A stretch of 39,785 nucleotides of DNA from an uncultured Clostridia bacterium (GCA_946500295.1 CAMMVF010000024.1:1-39785), one strand, 5' to 3'. Shown: positions 8,183 through 16,930, counted from the first letter of the stretch. The notes: a model not told the origin generated them from the letters alone. A program made the numbers and translations.

Positions 8183-9196
8183 TTATTTCAACACAAATCC
8201 TATCTTCTTCATCGCCTTGTCGAGCGTTCTCTGAGAAATCCGCTGGGCAAACTCGGCGCTCTTTTCATAGCAGTCCTTGAGGTAGGCTTTGTCGTTGATG
8301 TAGATGTTAAATCTCTCCTGAATCGGGCGGAGATGCTCTACAACCGCCTCGCCGACAGCGGTTTTGAAGTCGCCGTAGCCCTTGCCCTCAAAATCCTTCT
8401 CTATCTGCTCAAGCGAAAGTCCCGTCACCGCGGAATAAATACCCATGAGATTATTTATTCCGTCCTTGCCCTCGCCGTATCTCACGCACGCCTCGCTGTC
8501 CGTAACCGCACGCTTGAACTTTTTCATTATCACCTCGGGCTTATCGAGCACTGCAACGCAGCCGTTGGCGTTTTCATCCGACTTGCTCATCTTCCTTGTC
8601 GGGTCCTGCAAGGACATGACCCTCGCGCCGACCTTAGGTATATAGCCGTCGGGCACCTTAAATACGTTTCCGTAGATTCCGTTGAATCTCTCCGCTATAT
8701 TCCTTGTAAGCTCCAAATGCTGTTTTTGATCCGCTCCCACGGGGACTAAATCCGCCTGATACAGCAGAATGTCAGCCGCCATAAGGCTTGGGTAGGTAAA
8801 CAGCCCCGCGTTTACATTGTCGGCATGCTTTGCGCTTTTGTCCTTAAACTGGGTCATTCTCGAAAGCTCGCCGAACTGGGTATAGCAGTTTAACAGCCAC
8901 GCAAGCTGAGCGTGGGTGGTTACATGACTCTGGATGAAAAACGGGCTTTTCTCCACCTCAATGCCGCAGGCGAGCAGCAGCGCATACGCCTCGTAAATAT
9001 TGGCACGGAACTTCGCCGGTTCCTGTCTTACGGTTATAGTGTGCAAATCGGCAAGGGCAAAGATGCAGTCAAACTCATCCTGCAATTTCACCCAGTTTCT
9101 CAGCGCACCCAGGTAGTTGCCCAGAGTAATTGTTCCGCTGGGCTGGATTGCGCTGAAAATTACCTTTTTCCTCTCCTGTGCCGATGGCTGTTCCAT
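8183..9196 (-). CDS. trpS: Tryptophanyl-tRNA synthetase
   Basis: This enzyme charges tRNA-Trp in the cytoplasm. The 337-residue product is a class I synthetase: SGTITLGNYLGALRNW carries the HIGH-type motif near the N-terminus, KMSKSD is at about 201-206, and the length is normal for bacterial TrpRS. The longest frame starts at 9211, but GGAGGG lies inside that extension, 7 nt before the ATG at 9196, so translation most likely starts with MEQPSAQERKK. The gene begins 18 bp after the aminotransferase stop codon and is probably co-transcribed with it. No T-box leader is present in that gap. Confidence 0.95.
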   Translation of the reverse strand: MEQPSAQERKKVIFSAIQPSGTITLGNYLGALRNWVKLQDEFDCIFALADLHTITVRQEPAKFRANIYEAYALLLACGIEVEKSPFFIQSHVTTHAQLAWLLNCYTQFGELSRMTQFKDKSAKHADNVNAGLFTYPSLMAADILLYQADLVPVGADQKQHLELTRNIAERFNGIYGNVFKVPDGYIPKVGARVMSLQDPTRKMSKSDENANGCVAVLDKPEVIMKKFKRAVTDSEACVRYGEGKDGINNLMGIYSAVTGLSLEQIEKDFEGKGYGDFKTAVGEAVVEHLRPIQERFNIYINDKAYLKDCYEKSAEFAQRISQRTLDKAMKKIGFVLK

Positions 9197-9214
9197 ATTG
9201 TTTCCCTCCATAGC

Positions 9215-10405
9215 TTATCTCACGACCTCTTTGGCAAGTGCGCCGAGGATTTCTATTCCCCGTCTGAGTTGATCGTCGGTCGGAGTAGAAAAGTTTATTC
9301 TGAAATTGTGGCAGACCTCGTTTTCATCAGCCAAAAACGCATTTCCGGGCACTACGCAGACCTTGCGATTTATAAGCTCGCGGCAAAACTGCGGCATATC
9401 CACATAGTCGGGAAGAGTACACACAGTAAACAGTCCGCCCTCAATTTTATTGTAGCTTACCTGAGGCGGGAGATTCTGGTCGAGCAGGTGGGTCATATAC
9501 GCAGCCTTTTTACTGTAAATTCTCCTGAGCTTCTCGAGGTGCTGCTCGTAATCATAGCGAGCCATAAATTCGTCAACCATAATCTGAGCCCAGATATTTG
9601 TATGTACGTCCTGCCCCTGCTTACATACAACCATCTTCTGGAATACAGGCGCGGGTGCAACGGTAAACGCCACTCTAAGTCCGGGCGCTATTGTCTTTGA
9701 AAACGAGCCTGCATATATTACTATACCCTCGGTGTCAAAGCTCTTAATCGCCGGGATATCATCGCCGACATAGCGCAAATCTCCGTAGGGGTTATCCTCA
9801 ATAATCAAAACGCCGTAGCGCTTTGCAAGCTCATACACAGCTTTTCTCTTTTCAAGACTCATTGTCACTCCCGAGGGATTTTGAAAATTCGGAATGGTGT
9901 AGATGAATTTTACATTTTTTTCCTCGCTCAAAGCTTTCTCAAGCTCGGAAATATTTATTCCGTCGCTTTCAATCTCCACACCTCTGAGTCGGCAGTTGTA
10001 GGAGCGGAAGGTATTGAGCGAGCCGATAAAGCTCGGAGCCTCGCAGATTACGACGTCGCCCTCGTTGATAAGGGACTTCGACGCCAAATCCATGATCTGC
10101 TGTGCGCCCGAGGTTATGAGAAGATCGTCATTTTCAGTACCGATGCCGTACTTGCTCTTCATATAGGTTTTGAGCCTTGCCCTAAGCGGAGCATACCCCT
10201 CGGTAATGCTGTACTGCAAGCAGGATATCGGGTTTTTCTTCAGCACATCTGCGGAAATCTCGGCAATTTCCTTTGACGGAAAAGCGTCTGGGGACGGGTT
10301 GCCTGCCGAGAGCGATATGACCTCGGGGTCTGCGGCATATTTAAAAATCTCCCTTATGGCGGAGGGCTTTAAATTGCCCACTCTGTCGGAAAAAATGTAT
10401 TCCAT
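9215..10405 (-). CDS. PLP-dependent aminotransferase, class I/II (2-aminoadipate transaminase/MocR-like fold)
   Basis: The 396-residue fold-type I aminotransferase lacks the N-terminal GntR DNA-binding domain of MocR regulators. Landmarks are SLSAGNPSPDAFP near the N-terminus, TSGAQQ, NPSGVTMS, DNPYGDLRY with the PLP-ring Asp, and the Schiff-base lysine in GSFSKTIAPGLR (about Lys237). This group includes LysN-type 2-aminoadipate transaminases and broad aromatic or branched-chain aminotransferases; the substrate cannot be decided here. The start at 10405 is preferred to 10414 because AAAGGA is 8 nt upstream of the former and touches the latter. It leads the trpS-containing group. Repeat B copy 1 lies upstream. 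Confidence 0.9.
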   Translation of the reverse strand: MEYIFSDRVGNLKPSAIREIFKYAADPEVISLSAGNPSPDAFPSKEIAEISADVLKKNPISCLQYSITEGYAPLRARLKTYMKSKYGIGTENDDLLITSGAQQIMDLASKSLINEGDVVICEAPSFIGSLNTFRSYNCRLRGVEIESDGINISELEKALSEEKNVKFIYTIPNFQNPSGVTMSLEKRKAVYELAKRYGVLIIEDNPYGDLRYVGDDIPAIKSFDTEGIVIYAGSFSKTIAPGLRVAFTVAPAPVFQKMVVCKQGQDVHTNIWAQIMVDEFMARYDYEQHLEKLRRIYSKKAAYMTHLLDQNLPPQVSYNKIEGGLFTVCTLPDYVDMPQFCRELINRKVCVVPGNAFLADENEVCHNFRINFSTPTDDQLRRGIEILGALAKEVVR

Positions 10406-10455
10406 TGTAGTCATCCTTTCGTCATGTGTAGCTTAAATATTTAAATCGGAGCAAA

Positions 10456-10608
10456 GCGTGACAAGCTCGTTTGATCACGCCAGCGACGATTGCAACCGTC
10501 GCCGGGGAGCTTTGCTCCTCAGGGTTTCGGTGGGGGATTATAACCCCCACCGAAAGACTGAATGGAACCCGCCGCCTACAGAGGCGGGGGACATCGGCGA
10601 CTTGGTTA
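10456..10608. repeat. Dispersed hairpin-string repeat, family B, copy 1
   Basis: A string of five hairpins: CGTGA/TCACG, GCGACG/CGTCGC, GGAGC-TTT-GCTCC, a long TTCGGTGGGGG/CCCCCACCGAA stem, and CCCGCC.../GGCGGGGG, ending in GACTTGGTTA. The same order and much of the sequence recur at 27428-27572 in the same orientation. There is no credible frame. It lies 5' of the aminotransferase gene and 3' of the SCIFF maturase gene. Confidence 0.75.
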
Positions 10609-10715
10609 AAAAATTAAAGCCGATAAGCCGGCTCACACTTGCTGCATATTTATTATTTTACATATTATCACAATTCTGCCTAATAATCAAGGCTGGGAAC
10701 CATTTACATTCTATA

Positions 10716-10761
10716 TAAAAGCAACCTCCCCCTCAGCCACTGCTTACCAGCCAAAGGGGAG
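10716..10761 (-). terminator. Terminator-like hairpin downstream of the SCIFF maturase gene
   Basis: On the minus strand CTCCCCTTT and AGGGGGAG pair around a GGCTGG-containing loop and are followed by GTTGCTTTT. It lies 20 bp past the stop codon. The T tract is interrupted. Confidence 0.55.
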
Positions 10762-10780
10762 ACATACTATTATTTATGTT

Positions 10781-12175
10781 TTACTGTTCGCCGCCCTCGG
10801 CGCTTGGTTCGCCCTCCATGCTGATAGCGGCGTTGAGCATAATGGCGCACTCTATTCTCTTGCGGTGAAGCTCACAGCCAAGCTCGTATATTCCTGTAAC
10901 GCTGCCTGTAGAGTGGTATGCGTTCGCCGCACAGCCGCCGCTACAAAACAATCTGGCAAAGCAGTCGTTGCACTCTGGACGCGCGTACACATTGCACTTT
11001 TTGAACTCCTGGCATACATCAGAGTTCGTCACCCCGTCATAGACATTGCCCATCAGATACTTCGGATCGCCGACAAACTGGTGGCAGGGGTAGAAGTCAC
11101 CCCACGGCGTGACCGCCATATACTCCGTGCCGACCCCGCAGCCCGCAACTCTCTTGTAAATGCACGGACCGCCCTCGAGATCTATCATATAGTGGAAGAA
11201 GGTAAAGCCATTCCCATTTCTGTGCCGCCTGAGCATCTCCACGGCGAGCTTTTCATACTGGTCGCAGAGTATTGGCACATCCTCGGGCTTAATTGCATAG
11301 TCCTTGTCCGGGGAGGCTACCACAGGCTCCATGGCGAGCTGTTCAAAGCCCAAATCGGCAAGGTGAAGTATATCCTTTGAAAAATCCGTATTGTAGTGGG
11401 TGTAGGTCCCCCTTATGTAATAATCCTTCTGGTTTCTGCGCTTCGCCATTTCAAGAAATTTCGGCAAGATTATATCATAGCTGCCCTTACCGCTTCGGCT
11501 GACCCTCATTCTGTCATTGGTCTCTTTCCTGCCGTCTATGCTGAGCACTACATTGTGCATCTCCTTATTGGCAAAGTCCATTACTTCTTCGTCAAGCAAA
11601 ATGCCGTTGGTGGTCAGAGTAAAGCGGAAGTTCTTTCCGCTGTCCTTTTCACGGCTTCTAGCATATTCAACGAGCTGTTTCACCACCTCGAAATTCATCA
11701 GCGGCTCTCCGCCGAAGAAGTCAACCTCGAGGTTTTTCCTTGTCCCCGAATGGTCGATAAGATAATCAAGCGCACGCTTGCCGACCTCAAAGCTCATCAG
11801 CGAGCGGTCTCCGCAGTACTCGCCCTCCCCGGCAAAGCAGTACTTACATGCAAGATTACAGTCGTGAGCTATATGCAAACACAGAGCCTTGAGCACTGTG
11901 GGACGGGTTTGCAGCTCGGAGGCTATCGGCAGGTACTTGTCTTCGGTAAAAAGCTTACCCTCGTCCTTGAGCTGCTTGATATCCTCCAAAACCTCAAGCA
12001 CCTCGTCCGAGCTGATATCCTTATGCTTTTGACAGACCTCGCTTATTATCTCCTGAGCCGTCTTTTTGCCGTAAAGAGCTATTATATCGTAAGCCGCCTC
12101 GTCCACAAGGTGGACGCTGCCGCTGTTCACGTCTAAAACTATATTGTAACCGTTAAGCTTGTATTGATGAATCAT
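10781..12175 (-). CDS. scfB: SCIFF peptide maturase, radical SAM/SPASM thioether-forming enzyme
   Basis: This 464-residue radical SAM enzyme installs thioether cross-links in the SCIFF precursor encoded just upstream. An N-terminal region begins MIHQYKLNGYNIVLDV, matching known SCIFF maturases and acting like a peptide-recognition domain. The radical SAM cluster motif is CNLACKYC (Cys106, Cys110, Cys113), followed by FFGGEPLMNF. The C-terminal SPASM/Twitch region carries many cysteines (CGVGTEY, FYPCHQF, CQEFKKC, CNDCFARLFCSGGC) for two auxiliary iron-sulfur clusters. The longest frame starts at 12202; the ATG at 12175 is chosen because AAAGGG lies 7 nt before it and the family starts there. 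A terminator-like hairpin separates it from scfA, which should keep maturase levels below precursor levels. Confidence 0.95.
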   Translation of the reverse strand: MIHQYKLNGYNIVLDVNSGSVHLVDEAAYDIIALYGKKTAQEIISEVCQKHKDISSDEVLEVLEDIKQLKDEGKLFTEDKYLPIASELQTRPTVLKALCLHIAHDCNLACKYCFAGEGEYCGDRSLMSFEVGKRALDYLIDHSGTRKNLEVDFFGGEPLMNFEVVKQLVEYARSREKDSGKNFRFTLTTNGILLDEEVMDFANKEMHNVVLSIDGRKETNDRMRVSRSGKGSYDIILPKFLEMAKRRNQKDYYIRGTYTHYNTDFSKDILHLADLGFEQLAMEPVVASPDKDYAIKPEDVPILCDQYEKLAVEMLRRHRNGNGFTFFHYMIDLEGGPCIYKRVAGCGVGTEYMAVTPWGDFYPCHQFVGDPKYLMGNVYDGVTNSDVCQEFKKCNVYARPECNDCFARLFCSGGCAANAYHSTGSVTGIYELGCELHRKRIECAIMLNAAISMEGEPSAEGGEQ

Positions 12176-12207
12176 ATCCATACCCTTTCTAATCATCAGC
12201 ATAATGC

Positions 12208-12246
12208 AGAAAAAAATCGCCGCACAGCCATTGCCATACAGCGATT
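12208..12246 (-). terminator. Terminator between scfA and scfB
   Basis: On the minus strand a 14-bp stem with four G-U pairs (AATCGCTGTATGGC with GCTGTGCGGCGATT, AATG loop) is followed by seven T residues. It lies between the precursor stop and the maturase start, so it probably gives partial termination and an excess of precursor mRNA. Confidence 0.75.
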
Positions 12247-12262
12247 ATTACCTTACAGGCAA

Positions 12263-12409
12263 TTATTTCTTACTCTTTTCACACTGCTGGTTTGCAATAC
12301 CGCAAGAGGTCTTGCAAGCAGACTGGCATGAGGTCTGGCACTCGCCGCAGCCGCCCTTTTTAACTGACTGAGCAAGGTCTCTTGTCTTTACTGTCTGAAT
12401 TCTTTTCAC
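12263..12409 (-). CDS. scfA: SCIFF ribosomally made peptide precursor (six cysteines)
   Basis: The 48-residue peptide starts VKRIQTVKTRDLAQSVKKGG and has six cysteines (21, 24, 28, 32, 36, 43), the SCIFF (six cysteines in forty-five residues) signature. The region CGECQTSCQSACKTSC is characteristic. The family is almost universal in Clostridia; its mature role is unknown. The start is GTG, preceded by AGAGGTG with an 8-nt gap. It has a strong promoter of its own at 12445-12473 and is followed by a terminator and the maturase gene, the standard SCIFF locus order. Confidence 0.95.
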   Translation of the reverse strand: MKRIQTVKTRDLAQSVKKGGCGECQTSCQSACKTSCGIANQQCEKSKK

Positions 12410-12444
12410 CGTGAATTCACCTCTTTCGCAAGCTTACTAAAAAT

Positions 12445-12473
12445 ATTGTAGCCTATTTTTTTCTCCGTGTCAA
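12445..12473 (-). promoter_or_regulatory. Sigma-A promoter of the SCIFF operon
   Basis: On the minus strand, TTGACA (12468-12473), a 17-bp spacer and TACAAT (12445-12450) lie about 36 nt before the GTG start of scfA. The match to consensus is near perfect. Confidence 0.85.
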
Positions 12474-12502
12474 TATTTTCATACCGGGTCATATCCTAAA
12501 AA

Positions 12503-12622
12503 TCAAAACGACCTTCTATTTCTACTAATACGGGCAATTTCATCGTCAAAAACACTCGAATATGCAAGTATTTCTGCTCCGCTCACTTTAACTCGCCTCG
12601 TCTTAGCGAAATATCCCTCCAT
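12503..12622 (-). CDS. Possible 39-residue hypothetical peptide
   Basis: This ATG frame starts 9 bp after the oxidoreductase stop codon and encodes a charged peptide beginning MEGYFAKTRRVKVSGAEI and ending RNRRSF. The composition looks protein-like (VFDDEIARIS), but no convincing Shine-Dalgarno sequence precedes the ATG. It could be a small gene read by coupling with the upstream gene, a remnant of a longer gene, or chance. Confidence 0.25.
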   Translation of the reverse strand: MEGYFAKTRRVKVSGAEILAYSSVFDDEIARISRNRRSF

Positions 12623-12630
12623 TTTTGTTT

Positions 12631-13185
12631 TCAGATACTACCTAAAGCGCAGCCAATCTCCTCGGCTTTTGTCATTATCTCGCCGTTTTCGGAGATATCG
12701 CTGTCACCGCCTACGGTTATACTGCCGACAAGCTCCATCCCCTTGCCGGTAAATGTGCTCAGATACCAGTCGTAATGTGGGACATACTTTGGATAATCCT
12801 GCGGTGCGCCCTGAGCGAAAACCGCCGCAAGGCGAATTCCCGGGCGAAGCCGCTGGGTTCTGTCAGCATTTGTAAGGCAATAGTGGCGGTTCATAAAGGT
12901 TATCATCTGCCCTGCGGGCATCGAATAATAATTAGGAGCGGTAATCAGTAAGGAGTCACAGGAGTGCAGGGATTTAAAGTAGTCCTTCATATCGTCGTTA
13001 AGAACACAGTCAGTACCGTTTTTGCGGCAGCTTCCGCAGCCGACACAGCCTTTAAGGTTCATCTTATCAATCTCATATATCTCGACCTGAGCACCCTTAG
13101 CCTTTGCAGAATCTATTATCCTCTGTGCTACAGCCTTTGACTTTGAGCCCTCTCTCGAGCTTCCCAATACAGCTACCAGTTTCAT
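12631..13185 (-). CDS. Flavodoxin-fold NAD(P)H-dependent oxidoreductase (FMN reductase family)
   Basis: The 184-residue protein begins MKLVAVLGSSREGSKS, the phosphate-binding loop of the NADPH-dependent FMN reductase/WrbA-like fold. It also has a cysteine cluster GCVGCGSCRKNGTDC (about residues 47-61), typical of iron-sulfur flavoproteins, and APNYYSMPAGQM for FMN binding. Such enzymes are cytoplasmic electron carriers; the partner is unknown. ATG at 13185 has AAGGAG 8 nt upstream and replaces the GTG at 13194. The ribosome binding site overlaps the metG stop codon (13198-13200), so it is probably co-transcribed and translationally coupled with metG. Confidence 0.88.
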   Translation of the reverse strand: MKLVAVLGSSREGSKSKAVAQRIIDSAKAKGAQVEIYEIDKMNLKGCVGCGSCRKNGTDCVLNDDMKDYFKSLHSCDSLLITAPNYYSMPAGQMITFMNRHYCLTNADRTQRLRPGIRLAAVFAQGAPQDYPKYVPHYDWYLSTFTGKGMELVGSITVGGDSDISENGEIMTKAEEIGCALGSI

Positions 13186-13197
13186 CAGTCTCACTCC

Positions 13198-15144
13198 TTA
13201 TCTTACTCTGCTTCCCGTCGGAACGCTGTCGTCAATAAATACGACGTTCACCCCGCCGTCTCCGTCGTCGGCAGCGAGGATCATACCCTGACTTTCAACT
13301 CCGCACAGAACGGCAGGCTTAAGGTTTGCAACGAGGATGATCTTCTTTCCGATGAGCTGCTCGGGCTTGTAGAACTTAGCTATACCCGAGGCGACAGTGC
13401 GCTCGCCCTCGCCGTCGTCAAGTGTGAGCTTCAAAAGCTTTTTCGCCTTCTTTATAGGCTCGCAGTTTGTAACCTTTGCGACCCTAAGCTCTACCTTGGC
13501 AAAATCGTCTATCCCTATCTGGGCTAGACCCTCGATTTTAACCTTTTTTTCTTCCGCCTGCTTAGGAGCGGAGCTCTTGATTATATTATTAAGCTCCTCT
13601 ATCTCCTTTTCAACGTCAATTCTCGGGAAGAGAAGCTCTCCTCTCTTGACGGTTACGTCAGCCGGCAAAACGCCAAATTTATCCGCATTTTCATAGGATG
13701 CAGAGGACTCGTCCGCTCCTATCTGCTCCAAAGCCTTGGGCATAGTGGTAGGCATAAATGCACTAAGCAAAGTAGCGGCTATCCTGATGCTCTCAAGCAA
13801 ATTGTAGAGAACTGCAGCGAGGCGGGCTTTTTTACTCTCGTCCTTGCCGAGCACCCACGGCGCAGTCTCGTCTATATACTTGTTCGCACGGGAGACAAGC
13901 TTAAAAATCTCCGCAAGGGCGTTGTTTAGCTGGGTTTTGTCCACATACTCATCAACCTTAGCTTTTAGAGCGGTAGCACACTCGATAAGCTCATCATCAA
14001 ACTCCCCGCTTTCACGCTCCGTCGGTAGAGTTGCGCCGAAATATTTGTCAATCATCGCCACCGTTCTGGAAACAAGGTTTCCAAGACCGTTTGCAAGGTC
14101 GGAGTTTATTCTGTTTATCATAATCTCGTTTGAAAACGAACTGTCAGCACCCAGAGCCATCTCACGCATGATATGATAGCGAATTGCATCCGCTCCGTAG
14201 CGCTCACCAAGAACGAAGGGATCTACCACGTTCCCGAGTGACTTCGACATTTTCTGTCCGTTAAAGGTTATCCAGCCGTGAACTGCGAGATGCTTCGGCA
14301 GCGGCAATTCGAGCGCCATGAGCATAGCCGGCCAGATGATTGCGTGAAAGCGCATAATATCTTTAGCAACCATGTGAACGTCGGCAGGCCAGTATTTATC
14401 ATAATCGTTATACTTCTCATTTTTGTAGCCGAGGGCTGAGATATAGTTTGAAAGTGCGTCTATCCAAACATAGACAACGTGCTTGTCGTCAAAGGTAACG
14501 GGAACGCCCCAGGTGAAGCTGGTTCTCGACACGCACAAATCCTCAAGCCCGGGCTTAATAAAGTTGTTTACCAATTCCACTGCCCTTGTCTTCGGACGAA
14601 GATAGTCGGTCTCTGTGAGGAGCTTTTCGATTCTGTCCGCAAAGGGAGACATTTTAAAGAAGTAGGCCTCCTCGCTCGCCTGTGTGACCTCACGTCCGCA
14701 CTCCGGACATTTGCCGTCAACAAGCTGGCTTTCCGTCCAAAAGCTCTCGCACGGGGTGCAGTATTTACCCTTGTACTCGCCTTTGTAGATATAGCCTCTG
14801 TCGTAAAGCTCCTTGAATATCTTCTGTACCGTCTCAACATGGTAGTCGTCGGTGGTGCGGATATATCTGTCGTAGCTGATATTCATAAAGCTCCACAGCT
14901 TTTTGAATATCTCCACTATCTCGTCAACATATTGCTTGGGAGCCACTCCCTTTTCAGCCGCTTTTTGCTCTATCTTTATACCGTGCTCGTCGGTGCCGGT
15001 CAAAAACATCACATCATAGCCCTGCATTCGCTTGTAGCGGGCGATTGAATCACAGGCAACCGTGGTGTAGCAGTGACCGATATGCGGGTTGCCCGAGGGA
15101 TAGTAAATGGGCGTAGTGATGTAAAAAGTTTCTTTTTTGCACAT
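13198..15144 (-). CDS. metG: Methionyl-tRNA synthetase with C-terminal tRNA-binding domain
   Basis: The enzyme charges initiator and elongator tRNA-Met. The 648-residue product has the HIGH motif at 21-24 (NPHIGHCYTT), zinc-knuckle cysteines CTPCESFW...CPECGR, KMSKSLGNV at about 295-303, and a C-terminal Trbp111-type OB-fold domain (about 545-648; IGIDDFAKVELRVAKV), giving the long dimeric form. The longest frame starts at 15210, but GGGAGG lies 9 nt before the ATG at 15144, where the conserved MCKKETFYITTPIYY begins. It has a promoter at 15182-15210, 38 bp before the start, leaving no room for a T-box or SAM riboswitch. Confidence 0.97.
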   Translation of the reverse strand: MCKKETFYITTPIYYPSGNPHIGHCYTTVACDSIARYKRMQGYDVMFLTGTDEHGIKIEQKAAEKGVAPKQYVDEIVEIFKKLWSFMNISYDRYIRTTDDYHVETVQKIFKELYDRGYIYKGEYKGKYCTPCESFWTESQLVDGKCPECGREVTQASEEAYFFKMSPFADRIEKLLTETDYLRPKTRAVELVNNFIKPGLEDLCVSRTSFTWGVPVTFDDKHVVYVWIDALSNYISALGYKNEKYNDYDKYWPADVHMVAKDIMRFHAIIWPAMLMALELPLPKHLAVHGWITFNGQKMSKSLGNVVDPFVLGERYGADAIRYHIMREMALGADSSFSNEIMINRINSDLANGLGNLVSRTVAMIDKYFGATLPTERESGEFDDELIECATALKAKVDEYVDKTQLNNALAEIFKLVSRANKYIDETAPWVLGKDESKKARLAAVLYNLLESIRIAATLLSAFMPTTMPKALEQIGADESSASYENADKFGVLPADVTVKRGELLFPRIDVEKEIEELNNIIKSSAPKQAEEKKVKIEGLAQIGIDDFAKVELRVAKVTNCEPIKKAKKLLKLTLDDGEGERTVASGIAKFYKPEQLIGKKIILVANLKPAVLCGVESQGMILAADDGDGGVNVVFIDDSVPTGSRVR

Positions 15145-15181
15145 ATAGCAAATCCTCCCTGTCAAATGAGCTGTAAGTATA

Positions 15182-15210
15182 ATTATACCAATTAATTTAT
15201 TTAAGCGCAA
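15182..15210 (-). promoter_or_regulatory. Sigma-A promoter of metG
   Basis: On the minus strand, TTGCGC (15205-15210), a 17-bp spacer and TATAAT (15182-15187) lie just past the glycosylase stop codon. It implies a leader of about 30 nt. Confidence 0.75.
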
Positions 15211-15219
15211 CTTAACCGC

Positions 15220-16065
15220 TTATTTTTCCGAATTCCCTTCAAACAGCTGCGGATTCATTCGGCTGTAGTGGAAAATATACTGCTGGGCTATTCCCGCATA
15301 GGCTCCGAGCTGTTCAACCGTTATATCCGGAAGCAAAACCGACATTGCCCGCTTCATCCACACATCCATAGGAAAGCACTCTAGGCGGTGCATGCCGTAA
15401 AGCAGCACGCACTCGGCTACCTTCGGTCCCACACCCTTGATTTTCATCAGCTCCTGTCTTGCGTCCTCTATCGGCATAACACTGATTTTACCAAGGTCAA
15501 TTTCGCCGCTGCTTACCTTTGCCGCCGCATCCATGAGATATTTTGCCCTGAAGCCGCTCCTCAGCGGAGCAAGCTGCTCTACGGTAAGCTGAGCCATAAC
15601 GTCTGCACTCGGGAAGTCATAGCCATTTTCCAGCTTATCCCCAAAACATTCGCAAAGTCTTTTTATTATGCCCTTTATCCTTGGAATATTGTTATTTTGG
15701 GATATAATAAACGAGCACAGCGCCTCCCAAGCGTCCTGCTTCAATATCCTTATCCCCTGAGCGTATTCAGCCGCCGCATCCAGTACCGGGCTGATGTTCG
15801 CAAGCTCGCTTCTGACCTTGGCATAGTCAAGCCCGAGATCAAAATAATCCCACCACAGCTCAGCGTCCTCTGCCTTTGCGCCGTATATGTACAATTTTTC
15901 GCCACAAAGCTCGACCTTTGCGCATCGTCCCATTGCTATACCCGAGAACACTCCGTCCTCTATCTCCTCCCAGCGAAAGCACTGACCGCAGTCGAGGGTC
16001 TGTGCAAGCTCAAGCTCCCTTATATTTTCAAAAATTATTCCGCCGTTAAATTCCTTAAATTCCAT
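15220..16065 (-). CDS. OGG1-like 8-oxoguanine DNA glycosylase/AP lyase
   Basis: This 281-residue base-excision repair enzyme has an N-terminal OGG_N-like domain (LDCGQCFRW at about 24-32) and a helix-hairpin-helix GPD glycosylase domain. SQNNNIPRI (about 124-132) matches the OGG1 family. The helix-hairpin-helix KGVGPKVAECVLLYG contains the catalytic lysine candidate (GPK-VAE), and FPMDVWMKRAM supplies the catalytic Asp. It removes oxidised guanine opposite C and nicks the strand. GGAG precedes the ATG by 8 nt. It is divergent from the DUF6062 gene and lies upstream of metG on the same strand. Confidence 0.9.
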   Translation of the reverse strand: MEFKEFNGGIIFENIRELELAQTLDCGQCFRWEEIEDGVFSGIAMGRCAKVELCGEKLYIYGAKAEDAELWWDYFDLGLDYAKVRSELANISPVLDAAAEYAQGIRILKQDAWEALCSFIISQNNNIPRIKGIIKRLCECFGDKLENGYDFPSADVMAQLTVEQLAPLRSGFRAKYLMDAAAKVSSGEIDLGKISVMPIEDARQELMKIKGVGPKVAECVLLYGMHRLECFPMDVWMKRAMSVLLPDITVEQLGAYAGIAQQYIFHYSRMNPQLFEGNSEK

Positions 16066-16120
16066 TTTTGCATCTCCAAATTTTACTGAGTTCAGTATAT
16101 CATATTTCCGCTTTCTATGC

Positions 16121-16126
16121 TACAAT
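16121..16126 (+). promoter_or_regulatory. Extended -10 promoter for the DUF6062 gene
   Basis: TATGC-TACAAT gives an extended -10 (TG-N-TACAAT), 33 nt before the ATG. The -35 17 bp upstream is weak (TATCAT), as is usual with extended -10 promoters. Confidence 0.5.
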
Positions 16127-16159
16127 ATAATCACAATTACAAAGGAGAGACTCAATTAA

Positions 16160-16861
16160 ATGAAGGAAACAATCTGCACTATACCTATAAACGACGTGTT
16201 CGGACCTAAGGACGGCTGCCCAATTTGCCGGTTGCACAATATGCTCGAGCAAAACTACCTCGACTACATTCTTGGCGCCGCCATGATGGAACCTGACGTA
16301 AGAGTGGAGACGAACGAAAAGGGCTTCTGCACAAAACACATGCACATGATGGTCGGCAAGGGCAGGAGGCTGCAAAACGCACTTTTGCTTGAGACTCATC
16401 TCGAGAGAATAAAAACTGAGCTTATCCCCAAAAGCGTAAAAGGCAAGCCAGACAAGAAAAACATAGCCGCCCTTGAGCGGTTGCAGGATAGCTGTTACGT
16501 CTGTGACAAGATAAGCTGGGGAATGGAGCACATGTTCCAAACCGTATTTGCCAGCTTTTCGACCGACCCCGAATTTAAAGCATTGTTCAACGAACAACCC
16601 TTTATCTGTCTGCCTCATTACACAATGTTAATTAAATCAGCCGCGGGCAAGGGCGGACTTAAAGGCGGCGGACTGTCGGAGTTTTATTCGGCAAGCGCGG
16701 CTCTTGCGGGAAAATACCTCGAAACTCTGAAGGACGACATCTCCCACTACTGCAAGATGTACGACTACCGCAGCAAGGGGCTCGACTGGGGCAATTCACG
16801 CGACGCAATCGAGCGCAGCGTGGAATTTTTAACCTCCGAGCGACCGGATTATATAGAGTAA
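16160..16861 (+). CDS. DUF6062 family protein with two zinc-finger-like cysteine/histidine pairs
   Basis: The 233-residue soluble protein starts MKETICTIPINDVFGPKDGC and fits the uncharacterised DUF6062 group of Clostridia. It has two similar cysteine/histidine sets, CPIC with FCTKH in the first half and CYVC with ICLPH in the second, suggesting two structural metal sites in a duplicated fold. The function is unknown. AAAGGAGAG precedes the ATG with normal spacing. It is a single gene, divergent from the glycosylase and convergent with the protease gene, with a shared terminator at 16931-16976. Confidence 0.8.
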   Translation: MKETICTIPINDVFGPKDGCPICRLHNMLEQNYLDYILGAAMMEPDVRVETNEKGFCTKHMHMMVGKGRRLQNALLLETHLERIKTELIPKSVKGKPDKKNIAALERLQDSCYVCDKISWGMEHMFQTVFASFSTDPEFKALFNEQPFICLPHYTMLIKSAAGKGGLKGGGLSEFYSASAALAGKYLETLKDDISHYCKMYDYRSKGLDWGNSRDAIERSVEFLTSERPDYIE

Positions 16862-16930
16862 CCATCAAAATTTTCATTTTACTTTATCTCATTATGATTG
16901 AGATAATCAGACTATAATACCCAAACAATT

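Noticed and set aside
13397-13696. Serine/leucine-rich frame opposite metG
   Set aside because: Antisense shadow of a well-conserved synthetase gene, as are the other long frames opposite trpS, ilvB and rny.
15145-15219. T-box or SAM riboswitch before metG
   Set aside because: The interval is 75 bp, and a consensus promoter takes up much of it, leaving about 30 nt of leader without the needed structure.
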